Part shown: positions 42,557 through 50,387 of the stretch, one piece after another
Layout: each line of letters opens with the position of its first letter
Numbering within the stretch: position 1 is the first letter of the stretch
Assembly: GCA_017466885.1 (NCBI GenBank)
Contig: JAFTTH010000024.1
Span: forward strand, 1-64,000
Direction of reading: 5' to 3'
DNA length: 64,000 nt
DNA from: Oscillospiraceae bacterium
Lineage (GTDB): Bacteria > Bacillota > Clostridia > Oscillospirales > Ruminococcaceae
Translations under genes and position numbers: made by a program
The notes under the pieces: generated by a model
What the model saw: only the letters and a program-made list of their open reading frames with translations
Database searches by the model: none
What the model was told of the DNA's origin: nothing

Positions 42557-43282
42557 TTAGTAGATCCGTTCACCGAATAAAATTCTTCCCAGCCGCAGGA
42601 CCGTCGAACCGTGTCGGACGGCGGAGAGAAAATCGTGGGACATTCCCATCGATAAAACATCCATATCTATATTATCAATGTTTTTTGCCCGAATGTCAAG
42701 TAAAAGGGCGTGTGTTTTGTCAAAAAAGCTCTCGACAACTTTCTCATCCTCGCAATAAGGGGGGATGGTCATCAAGCCCCGGAGGTGGATCCCCGGAATT
42801 TCAGCCATCTGACGGATCAGCTCCTCCGCTGCGAAAGGGGCGATTCCGCCCTTGGATTCCTCCCCACCGATATTGATCTCACAGAGAATATCCGTTACAA
42901 CGCCGGCGGCAACGCTCCGCTTTCCGATCTCCTCGGCCAACCGGAGAGAGTCTACCGACTCGATCATTTCCACCTTCCCGACGATATACTTGACCTTATT
43001 GGTCTGCAAACCGCCGATAAAATGAATATGAGATCCGGCCCGGTAGCTTTCGTACTTGGAAAGCATCTCCTGGACCCGGTTTTCTCCCAGCAGGGTGATC
43101 CCCTTTTCAATGGCGAGATTGACCTTCTCGGGAGGGACTGTTTTGGTAACAGCCATCAGAGAAATCTCGGAGGGATCCCGTCCTGCCCGGATGGCTTCCT
43201 CGGCAATGGCATCCCGAATGGCATCGATCCGGTCGGGGAAGGGGATCCGGATGAAATCGTTAGTTAATGGGTTTATTATCAT
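42557..43282 (-). CDS. YggS-type PLP homeostasis protein
   Basis: A 241-residue TIM-barrel protein that binds pyridoxal 5'-phosphate. LMAVTKTVPPEKVNLAIEKG carries the Schiff-base Lys, and LLGENRVQEML, HFIGGLQTNKVKYIV and SMGMSHDFLSAVRHGSTVLRLG complete the family marks. It helps to balance PLP. The start at ATG 43282, with AAAGGATC upstream, overlaps the previous gene by about 23 bases, so they are coupled. Confidence 0.94.
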   Translation of the reverse strand: MIINPLTNDFIRIPFPDRIDAIRDAIAEEAIRAGRDPSEISLMAVTKTVPPEKVNLAIEKGITLLGENRVQEMLSKYESYRAGSHIHFIGGLQTNKVKYIVGKVEMIESVDSLRLAEEIGKRSVAAGVVTDILCEINIGGEESKGGIAPFAAEELIRQMAEIPGIHLRGLMTIPPYCEDEKVVESFFDKTHALLLDIRAKNIDNIDMDVLSMGMSHDFLSAVRHGSTVLRLGRILFGERIY

Positions 43283-44471
43283 AAAGATCCTTTCCTTCCA
43301 CAACAACCTCATCATAAAGCTTCAGGCTACCCGAATCGGCACCCACCGAGCAGATGAAAAATTCGTCGTTTTCGTATAATATATCTACCTTGCGGAAGCG
43401 CAAGGCATTGCCCAGAATTACGAAAACACCGGTCTGACCGTCCTCAATTCGGAGGGCAGATTTATCGATCCGGAGTCCTTCATAGGAGGCGGTAATCACA
43501 GTCGCCTTTGCGGTGCGCATCCGGGCCGGCTCCTGCGCCATATAGCTACATTGGAATACCACCAGGAATTTGCCATCCTCCACCGGGCTGATCTGCTGAA
43601 CCGTTCCGGTAATGGCTTTTCCCGAGGAAAAACCGAAATCCAGGGTAATCTTCCGCCCCGGAGCAAAACGCTCCAGATGAGCTTCCTCAAAGGTTGCCGC
43701 ATAATACCAATCGGTGGAATAAATCAGCCGACCCGAGGAGCGGGGAGAGGGAGCGGCATCCGTTTCCATCAAAGCCTTCAGCGATGATGGGGTCAGGGTG
43801 GAAATATCCGCTTTCGAAAGGACCTTTTCCAGTCCGTCCGACACCGAGGAATAATATCCCGGCTGGGGCGCAGAAAAGGTGCGGAGGGTGGAACCCAGTT
43901 GCTTTTTTATTGCATCTGCTTCCTTTTGGAGAGCAGAAACAGCCTCTGAAAAATCCTCTACCATTCCGGTGGCGATCTGCAGCCGGTTCATGGATAAAAG
44001 CAGATCGTCCCGGCTGTCAGCCAGGCCGGAGAGATTTGCAGATTCTCCCATCTGCAGCAGAAGCTGCATCTGATTGCGGATCTGGGCTTCCAGCGTATCA
44101 GGCAGGGTGGTCTGAACGCCTCCCACCGATTGGGCCCGCTCCAGCAGGGCGATTTCCTCCTCGATCCGGGAAAGTCTTGCCCGCCGGGCAATGTCCTCCT
44201 CCGAACCGTAAACTGAGAGGTAGCTATCTCCCTTGGCCAGCTTTCCACCGTCCGCCACCAGGTAGCAGGCGATTCCCGAAAAATCAGCGGTCAGTTCCTC
44301 TTCCTGCCGGATAATAACACCCTCGCAGTTGATGGAATCGTTATATGTATAATTGTGGGCCTCAATGGTGCGGTATGGCTGCCATACCACCGAAACGATC
44401 TGATACCCCACATAAAAAAGCAAAAAAAGGGAAAGCAGGGCTCCAACGATTTTTGTGGCAAAATTGTTCAC
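43260..44471 (-). CDS. HlyD-like membrane-fusion protein of the sepF cluster
   Basis: A 403-residue protein with one N-terminal membrane helix (about 6-28). A biotinyl/lipoyl-like segment (CYLVADGGKLAKGDSYLSVY), a coiled-coil hairpin (about 95-195) and a beta-barrel region follow. The order is that of HlyD/RND adaptors. It sits between hfq and yggS, as in many Clostridia, with no adjacent exporter. Its role in division or envelope work is unknown; it may be a scaffold. Confidence 0.8.
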   Translation of the reverse strand: MNNFATKIVGALLSLFLLFYVGYQIVSVVWQPYRTIEAHNYTYNDSINCEGVIIRQEEELTADFSGIACYLVADGGKLAKGDSYLSVYGSEEDIARRARLSRIEEEIALLERAQSVGGVQTTLPDTLEAQIRNQMQLLLQMGESANLSGLADSRDDLLLSMNRLQIATGMVEDFSEAVSALQKEADAIKKQLGSTLRTFSAPQPGYYSSVSDGLEKVLSKADISTLTPSSLKALMETDAAPSPRSSGRLIYSTDWYYAATFEEAHLERFAPGRKITLDFGFSSGKAITGTVQQISPVEDGKFLVVFQCSYMAQEPARMRTAKATVITASYEGLRIDKSALRIEDGQTGVFVILGNALRFRKVDILYENDEFFICSVGADSGSLKLYDEVVVEGKDLYDNKPIN

Positions 44472-44522
44472 ACTGCTTCCCCTTTCTTTAGTTGAATGCT
44501 CTTCCTCCGAGGGACTCTTTTT

Positions 44523-44765
44523 TTACTCCTCGGTAAACTCCTCGTCCTCCTCCGAATAGGCAATCGGTCTGGAGGGTGTGATGGTGGAAATGGCGTGCTT
44601 GTAAACCATGCTCTGCTTTCCATCGCTGTCCAGGACGACGACATAACTGTCGAACCCTTTCACAACGCCCTTGAATTGGAACCCGTTGGTCAGATAGATG
44701 GTCAGCGGGACCCGTTCCTTCCGGGCTCGGTTGAGAAAGCTGTCCTGCAGGTTCAGGTTTTTCAT
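44523..44765 (-). CDS. hfq: RNA chaperone Hfq
   Basis: An 80-residue Sm-like protein. [45 protein letters not shown] is the Sm1 motif, and YKHAISTI the Sm2 motif. It forms a hexamer that pairs sRNA and mRNA. An acidic tail ([10 protein letters not shown]) is short. ATG 44765 follows GGAAAGTGG. It lies after miaA, the standard order. Confidence 0.96.
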   Translation of the reverse strand: MKNLNLQDSFLNRARKERVPLTIYLTNGFQFKGVVKGFDSYVVVLDSDGKQSMVYKHAISTITPSRPIAYSEEDEEFTEE

Positions 44766-44870
44766 GACTACCACTTTCCTTTCTGTTTTTCGGGGTCCGG
44801 AACCTCCGCGAAAAACCACGAAAAAAAGGGCTGCCGGACACACCGGCGGGGATCACGAAAACCCCCGCTT

Positions 44871-45845
44871 TTACGGGAGGACCCGTTGTCCTTCATTATA
44901 CCATACTTTCTTTTGATTTTCTATACGGGAAAGGGTAATTTTCAAAAAATATTCATAATGTTCATAATCATCCCGGAAAATGGGCTGGGCAGACTCCTCC
45001 CGGGCAAACCAGGTCAACTGACGCTTGGCATAGTTCCGGGTGGCCTGCTTGAGCCGGGCGGCAGAAGCCTCCAGGGGCTCCAGTCCGTCCAGGTAAGGAT
45101 AAAGCTCTTTATGGCCAATGGCGTTTTTGGCCGTATTCGAAAGGGGAAGCTTCCGGGTGGCCTGCGCTTCCTCCAGCAACCCATTTTCCAGCATAATATC
45201 CACCCGCCGGTCGATGCGGTCGTAAAGGATCCCCCGGTCCCGGTAGGTCAGCAGAAAGAAACAGGGATCGTAAATCGGCGGTGCCGAAGCAGCTTCCTGC
45301 TGGCGGCTGCTCATAGGCTCTCCGGTGCTGATACAGACCTCCAGCGCCCGCACCACCCGCACGATATTATTGGGATGAATCCGCGCTGCAGAGACGGGAT
45401 CCAGCTCCTCCAGCCGCCGGTGAAGCGCCACGGCGCCTTCCTTTTTGGCGTATTCTCCCAGCTCTGCCCGAAGATCGGTATGCTCATCCTCCTGGCCGAA
45501 CTGGATATTCTGCAGAAGAGAGCGGATGTAAAGCCCGGTGCCGCCGCAAAGGATGGGAATCATCCCGCGGGCATGAATATCGGCGATTGCCTCCCGGGCG
45601 AGGGCACAATAATCGGCAGTGCTGAAGCTGACGGAGAGGTCGATTCGGCTGATCAGATGATGGGGGATCCCTCCCATCTCCTCGGGCGTCGGCTTGGCGG
45701 AGGCGATGTCCATCCCCCGGTAAAGCTGCATTGAGTCGGCAGAAACGATCTCCGACCCGATTGCTTTGGCAATATCCACAGCAAGCTGTGTTTTTCCAGA
45801 GGCGGTTGGCCCGCCAATCACGATCAGGGGAATCCGTCCGGACAT
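44871..45845 (-). CDS. miaA: tRNA dimethylallyltransferase MiaA
   Basis: A 324-residue enzyme with P-loop GPTASGKTQ, SADSMQLYRGMDIASAKPT, ILCGGTGLYIRSL and NYAKRQLTWFAREE. It adds a dimethylallyl group to A37 of tRNAs that read UNN codons. It starts 24 bases after the AAA ATPase stop and precedes hfq by about 105 bases. Confidence 0.97.
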   Translation of the reverse strand: MSGRIPLIVIGGPTASGKTQLAVDIAKAIGSEIVSADSMQLYRGMDIASAKPTPEEMGGIPHHLISRIDLSVSFSTADYCALAREAIADIHARGMIPILCGGTGLYIRSLLQNIQFGQEDEHTDLRAELGEYAKKEGAVALHRRLEELDPVSAARIHPNNIVRVVRALEVCISTGEPMSSRQQEAASAPPIYDPCFFLLTYRDRGILYDRIDRRVDIMLENGLLEEAQATRKLPLSNTAKNAIGHKELYPYLDGLEPLEASAARLKQATRNYAKRQLTWFAREESAQPIFRDDYEHYEYFLKITLSRIENQKKVWYNEGQRVLP

Positions 45846-45868
45846 ATCAGGTCAACCTCCTTTTGTTG

Positions 45869-46639
45869 TTATCGGGGAGGAAGCTCCCCGGTCAGATGCT
45901 TCAGATAAATTTCCGGCTCCTCCAAAAAGCTCCGGGTCAGTCGGTAATGCTCCGTTTGGGTATAGTGGCAGAGCCGGATTCCATCCTCTCCCAGCCAGAA
46001 AAGCTCTGAATGGGGACAGGCCATAAGAATGGGGGAGTGGGTTGCAATCAAAAATTGAGAGCCTTCTGCCGCCAATGTGCAGATCCGCTCCAGCAAGGCC
46101 AGAAGACGGGAAGGAGAGAGGGCGGCCTCCGGCTCATCCAAAATGTAAAGTCCGTTTCCGCCGAACCGTTCCACCACAAGGGTTAAAAAAGCCTCCCCGT
46201 GGGAAAGGGTGTGGAGAGATTTTCCGCCGTAGGACATAGAAATAGGCGGCGCGGCGGCTGGAATCTCATCCAGCCGGTCAATGTAAGAGGTGGCGTTGTA
46301 AAAGCTTTCCGCCCGGAGAAAAAATCCGTCCCGGGGACGGCGATAGCCCCGCAAAAGGGTCAGATGCCGGTAAAAGCCCGAATGGGTCTCGGCGGTGGCA
46401 AAGGAAAAGTTTCGGCTTCCTCCCTCGGGGTTAAAGCCGGCCGCAACGGCAATTCCTTCAATCAGGGTGGATTTGCCCATTCCGTTTTCCCCGGCAAAGA
46501 AGGTGATGGGCGCAGAAAAGGTCAGGCCTTCTTTTGCAATCTGTTGCAGGGCGGGAATGGCAGAATAGTATTCCCCTTGGGGCAATGCCTCGCAGGATAA
46601 TCCGGTAAGAAAGTGCCGGGAAAGGGTGGAATGCTCCAT
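45869..46639 (-). CDS. AAA-family ATPase (ABC-like, single-gene type)
   Basis: A 256-residue P-loop ATPase. FFAGENGMGKSTLIEGIA is Walker A, LSHGEAFLTLVVERF a signature-like region, GLYILDEPEAALSP Walker B and IATHSPILMA the switch. The ABC-like layout resembles the YhaN/RecF-like stand-alone ATPases of the AAA_23/AAA_21 group. No partner gene is visible. Role unknown; possibly nucleic-acid related. Confidence 0.82.
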   Translation of the reverse strand: MEHSTLSRHFLTGLSCEALPQGEYYSAIPALQQIAKEGLTFSAPITFFAGENGMGKSTLIEGIAVAAGFNPEGGSRNFSFATAETHSGFYRHLTLLRGYRRPRDGFFLRAESFYNATSYIDRLDEIPAAAPPISMSYGGKSLHTLSHGEAFLTLVVERFGGNGLYILDEPEAALSPSRLLALLERICTLAAEGSQFLIATHSPILMACPHSELFWLGEDGIRLCHYTQTEHYRLTRSFLEEPEIYLKHLTGELPPR

Positions 46640-46656
46640 TGTGCGGCTCGCCCCTT

Positions 46657-47718
46657 TCAGCTACGGCTCTGTCTGGACCGGCCCAGACGGAGCTTTGCGG
46701 CCTTGACCTTGGGCAGCAGTGAAACGAATCCGGTGTAAATTACCGGGTTGAAAACAAAATCCAGCTCCCCAACATACTCGGTGACTCCCACGCTTCTGCA
46801 GAAGCCTTCCTTGAACTTAAAAAGTCCGTTTTCTTTGGTCAGCTCGTAAACGCCGCCGAAATCGTAGATCTTCTTGCCCAGCTCCAGACCCCAGCGGATC
46901 ATGCTGTCCTGCATGGCGTAATTGGGCATCAGATTCCGTTTTTCGTTGGAGGAGGCGCCGTAAATATACCACATCTTTTCTCCGTAATTGAGAGCGATGG
47001 CGGCCGAAAGAGCCTCTCCCTCGTGCTCGGCAACGTAAACCCGGAGCATCTCCCCGGGAAATGCCTCCAGCATCCGCTGGAAATATGCCAGGGGACGTCC
47101 TGCAATTTTATCCCGCAGCGCGGTCACACGGTTCAGCTCATAGAAGGTCTCAAGATCTGCCGGATCGCGGGAATACCGCACCGTAACACCCTTTCGCGCG
47201 GCGTAACGAATATTATACCGGGTCTTTTCACTATAAGAGGAGAGAAGCTCCTCATAGCTTTTTCCGCCAATGGGAAGCACCATATTAAAGCGGGGCTGGA
47301 TGGTATCGTGAGCATCCAACTGGTGCCCCCGCACCCGGAAGCCGGCCTCCCGATACCGGGCAACGGCCTCCTCTGACCATTTGACCTCCGGATCCAGCCG
47401 CAATGCAAAGCAATGCCGCGCCTTCAAAGCGGGGGTTGCCTCCCGAATCAGCTGAAGAATCGCCTGGGTATCCTCCGGATCGCAAACCGGACCCTTGGGA
47501 GCGTAGGCGAGGGTCAGTCCTCCGCCGCAGGGCTTGAGAAGGAGGCTCATCGCACCGGTAATCTGCCCCTCCTTTTCGGTATAAACACACAGAGAACCCC
47601 ACCCCTCCTTTACCTCTGCCCAGAGACGGTCCTGGGTAGCGGAGGCAAAAGGGGAGGTACGGATAAACGCATCATATCTTGCAACGTCCTCAGCATTCTG
47701 CAACGATAAAACGGGCAT
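46657..47718 (-). CDS. FemAB-family aminoacyltransferase
   Basis: A 353-residue protein. FASATQDRLWAEVKEGW begins it; YSEKTRYNIRYAARKGV, a nucleotide/tRNA-binding patch, and YIYGASSNEKRNLMPNYAMQDSMIRWGLELGKKIYDFGG are family marks of MurM/FemX. It adds amino acids from aminoacyl-tRNA to the peptidoglycan bridge. It may add a single Ser, Ala or Gly, but which one is unknown. It lies 40 bases after arginase. Confidence 0.9.
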   Translation of the reverse strand: MPVLSLQNAEDVARYDAFIRTSPFASATQDRLWAEVKEGWGSLCVYTEKEGQITGAMSLLLKPCGGGLTLAYAPKGPVCDPEDTQAILQLIREATPALKARHCFALRLDPEVKWSEEAVARYREAGFRVRGHQLDAHDTIQPRFNMVLPIGGKSYEELLSSYSEKTRYNIRYAARKGVTVRYSRDPADLETFYELNRVTALRDKIAGRPLAYFQRMLEAFPGEMLRVYVAEHEGEALSAAIALNYGEKMWYIYGASSNEKRNLMPNYAMQDSMIRWGLELGKKIYDFGGVYELTKENGLFKFKEGFCRSVGVTEYVGELDFVFNPVIYTGFVSLLPKVKAAKLRLGRSRQSRS

Positions 47719-47758
47719 AAAATAATCTTCCTTTCAGCAAAGAAAATCACGGTCAGTC

Positions 47759-48646
47759 TCAAGGCTCCAAATGTCCGGAGAGGGTAGAAAAAACGGTATC
47801 CAGGAGCTGGAGAAGCTTTCTGCAGGCAGATTTATCCGGATCGGCAGGAGGACAAAACTCCACGCAATCGAAATACACCGTATTTTTCATCCCGCAAAAC
47901 TGCTCCAGCAGAATGCGGGACTCATCCCATCCGATCCCGTCGGGAACGGGGAGACCTGTGGCGGTGAAATGCTTCGCGTCCAGCACATCGGTGTCAAAAG
48001 AGATGTAAAGAGGGCGATCGCCCACCTGCTCAGCGACCTGCCGGGCAATCCCTTCCGGGTCTGAACGGATCTGCTGGGGGGAGATCAGATGAACTCCCTC
48101 CTTGCGGCAAATTTCCTGCTCGGGAGGATCAATGCTTCTCCCTCCCAGCACGAAAATATTTTCCCCCTTCAGGGCATATTCGTGACAGATTCGGAGGGAG
48201 GGGTCGGAACAAAGCCCCATAGCCGAGGCGAGGGGAATACCGTGAATATTCCCGGTGACGGTGGTTTTGTCAGTATTGATATCGGTATGGGCGTCAATCC
48301 AGAGAACACAAAGCTCCGGGCCGTACCGACGCAGGCAGGCGGCAAGACTGCCGATGGCAAGGGAGTGATCCCCGCCGATCACAAAAGGGAACAGTCCCTC
48401 CTCAAAAGCGCCGGTCACCATTCGGTCGAGACTGCGGCAGGAGGCCATAACCTCCTCTGGATTATAAAGCACTCCGGTGCGCTGACGGGGCACCCGGGGG
48501 ACATCAGCGGTCAGGGCTTGCCCCGTGACGCCTTGAAAATAGGCCTTCTCGGCAAGTCCCTCTGTCATTAAGGTGGCAAAGGCGTATTCCGTTCCGGGAT
48601 TGGGACATCCCAGCATAGACGGTACACCGATGAGCTGCAGTTTCAT
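47759..48646 (-). CDS. Arginase/agmatinase-family ureohydrolase
   Basis: A 295-residue enzyme with Mn-ligand motifs GGDHS, DAHTD and SFDTDVLDA. GLPVPDGIGWDE is the typical loop before the third ligand cluster. An arginase or a formimidoyl-type hydrolase both fit; the C-terminal loop FDCVEFCPPAD differs a little from the classic EVNP motif. The substrate is therefore not fully certain. Its promoter at 48737-48764 is divergent from the flippase gene. Confidence 0.88.
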   Translation of the reverse strand: MKLQLIGVPSMLGCPNPGTEYAFATLMTEGLAEKAYFQGVTGQALTADVPRVPRQRTGVLYNPEEVMASCRSLDRMVTGAFEEGLFPFVIGGDHSLAIGSLAACLRRYGPELCVLWIDAHTDINTDKTTVTGNIHGIPLASAMGLCSDPSLRICHEYALKGENIFVLGGRSIDPPEQEICRKEGVHLISPQQIRSDPEGIARQVAEQVGDRPLYISFDTDVLDAKHFTATGLPVPDGIGWDESRILLEQFCGMKNTVYFDCVEFCPPADPDKSACRKLLQLLDTVFSTLSGHLEP

Positions 48647-48736
48647 CCTTTTGTCCTTTCCTGTTTATGATAGGGTATGAATCGGAAATCACCGGAATAA
48701 AATGAAAAAGATCAGGCTCAAAATCATCCATTTTAT

Positions 48737-48764
48737 ATTATACCCGATATTTTCAAAAAAGCAA
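48737..48764 (-). promoter_or_regulatory. Promoter of the arginase operon
   Basis: On the minus strand TTGCTT and TATAAT have a 16-base spacer, about 90 bases before the arginase start. Confidence 0.55.
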
Positions 48765-48791
48765 GGATAACAGAAGAAAGGAGCGGGGAAA

Positions 48792-50369
48792 ATGGGACTG
48801 AAAAAGGAAAGTGTTCTGTATCATTCCTCTGCCCTGGCCGGATCGGCGATCCTGCTGCAGGGAATGGGGTTTGTTTACCGGATCATCATCAGTCGGCTGG
48901 CCGGCGCAGAGGGAATGGGCATTTTTCAGCTGATTATGCCGATTTATGCGGTCCTTTCCGCTCTTTGTCTCTCGGGGTTGACTATGGCTGTCTCTGCAAA
49001 AACAGCAGAATGCCGCGGCCGGGGAGATGGGGAAAGCTGTGCCGCCCTCCTTGGAATGGTATTTCGAATTTTTTCCGGGGCCCTTTTCCTCTGTGCGGTG
49101 CCGGTCGTTCTATGCTCCGGCTGGATTGCCCGGGCACTCATTGGACAAGAGGAGGTTCGTCCCGCCCTATTGCTGATGTTGCCCTGTCTTGCACTCACCG
49201 GAATCGAGAATATCCTGAAAAACTATTTTTTGGGGAAGGCGCAGCTGGTGCCACCAATCCTTTCTGAGCTTGCCGAGCAACTGATCCGAATCGTGGCGGT
49301 CACCCTTTTGCTCCTCCTTTCCCACCCGAAAAATGCTGCCGAGGCGGGCTGCCTGATCATCCTGGGGATGGTCTGCAGCGAGGTTTTCAGCGCCATTTTT
49401 CTGATCTGTTGCTGTCGGAGAGAACAGAAAAGAAACACCTCATTGCCTTCCTGCCGGCCGGTGTTGCCCCGGGGGCTTCCCCTGGCCGGGAATATCCTTT
49501 CCGTGGCGGTGCCGGTCTCCCTTTCGGGAGCGCTGAACCAGCTGATCGGGTCGGCAAATCAGCTTTTTCTGCCCAGAGGGCTGGAGCAATCGGGAATGAC
49601 GGCCGGAGAGGCTGTCTCTGCGGTGGGGGTTTTTTCGGGAATGACTCTGCCGCTGTTGATGTTGCCGGGAATCTTTATTTTTCCCCTCAATTCAGTTCTC
49701 TTGCCTCGCATTTCTGCCGATACGGCCGCCTCCAATCGGTCAGATATCCGCCGGAAGACGGGGAAAGCCATTCACGTGACCTCTCTGCTGGGAATGCCCT
49801 CCATCGCCTTCCTTTGCCTGACCGGGGAGAGTATCAGCCGGATGATGTATGGCTCCGCAGATCCTGCAGAGGGACTCCTGCCTCTGTCCCTTGGGGCGTT
49901 AATGAGCTTTTATAATGCCGTGACCTGCGCGATTCTCAATGGCCTGGGATATGCCAAGCGGGTATCGGCAATATGCGTGGCGGAGGGGTTGATCCAACTG
50001 CTCTGCACCCTCCTTGGTACACCCCACTGGGGGATCAGCGCCTATGTGGCAGGGTTTGTGGTCAGCTCTGCCTTTGGCGGGGTGATCACAACGGTATGGG
50101 CGATCCAAAAAAGCGGAGTCCACCTGCGCGGATGGAACTGGTTTATTTTGCCCGGGCTGGGATCGGCGGTAGGGATCCTTCTGTCCCGCCCGGCCTATCA
50201 CCTGCTTCTTGCCCGGACGGAAAATGATCTGCTCCCGGTGGTTGTGGGAGGCGCTATTATGCTGATGGGATACGGAACAGTCCTCAGACTTGCGGGTATG
50301 CGTCCTATCCGCTATTTGAAAGGAATTTTAGAGGAAAAAGAAATGCCGGTCACAGGGGTTGCCCTATGA
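48792..50369 (+). CDS. SpoVB-like oligosaccharide/lipid II flippase
   Basis: A 525-residue membrane protein with about 14 helices of the MVF/PST fold. GFVYRIIISRLAGAEGMGIFQLIMPIYAVL and ALNQLIGSANQLFLPRGL are close to SpoVB. It moves lipid-linked sugars across the membrane, either for cell wall or for spore cortex. This gene suggests endospore-forming ancestry but does not prove sporulation. AAAGGAG precedes ATG. The gene ends in a shared terminator. Confidence 0.88.
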   Translation: MGLKKESVLYHSSALAGSAILLQGMGFVYRIIISRLAGAEGMGIFQLIMPIYAVLSALCLSGLTMAVSAKTAECRGRGDGESCAALLGMVFRIFSGALFLCAVPVVLCSGWIARALIGQEEVRPALLLMLPCLALTGIENILKNYFLGKAQLVPPILSELAEQLIRIVAVTLLLLLSHPKNAAEAGCLIILGMVCSEVFSAIFLICCCRREQKRNTSLPSCRPVLPRGLPLAGNILSVAVPVSLSGALNQLIGSANQLFLPRGLEQSGMTAGEAVSAVGVFSGMTLPLLMLPGIFIFPLNSVLLPRISADTAASNRSDIRRKTGKAIHVTSLLGMPSIAFLCLTGESISRMMYGSADPAEGLLPLSLGALMSFYNAVTCAILNGLGYAKRVSAICVAEGLIQLLCTLLGTPHWGISAYVAGFVVSSAFGGVITTVWAIQKSGVHLRGWNWFILPGLGSAVGILLSRPAYHLLLARTENDLLPVVVGGAIMLMGYGTVLRLAGMRPIRYLKGILEEKEMPVTGVAL

Positions 50370-50385
50370 CCGGAAGAACATTTTA
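50342..50385. terminator. Bidirectional terminator overlapping the flippase stop
   Basis: CCGGTCA (50346-50352) pairs with TGACCGG (50367-50373), with an AGGG/CCCT inner pair and one mismatch. The flippase TGA lies in the right arm. T-rich flanks on both sides suggest use by both convergent genes. Confidence 0.72.
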
Positions 50386-50387
50386 TT

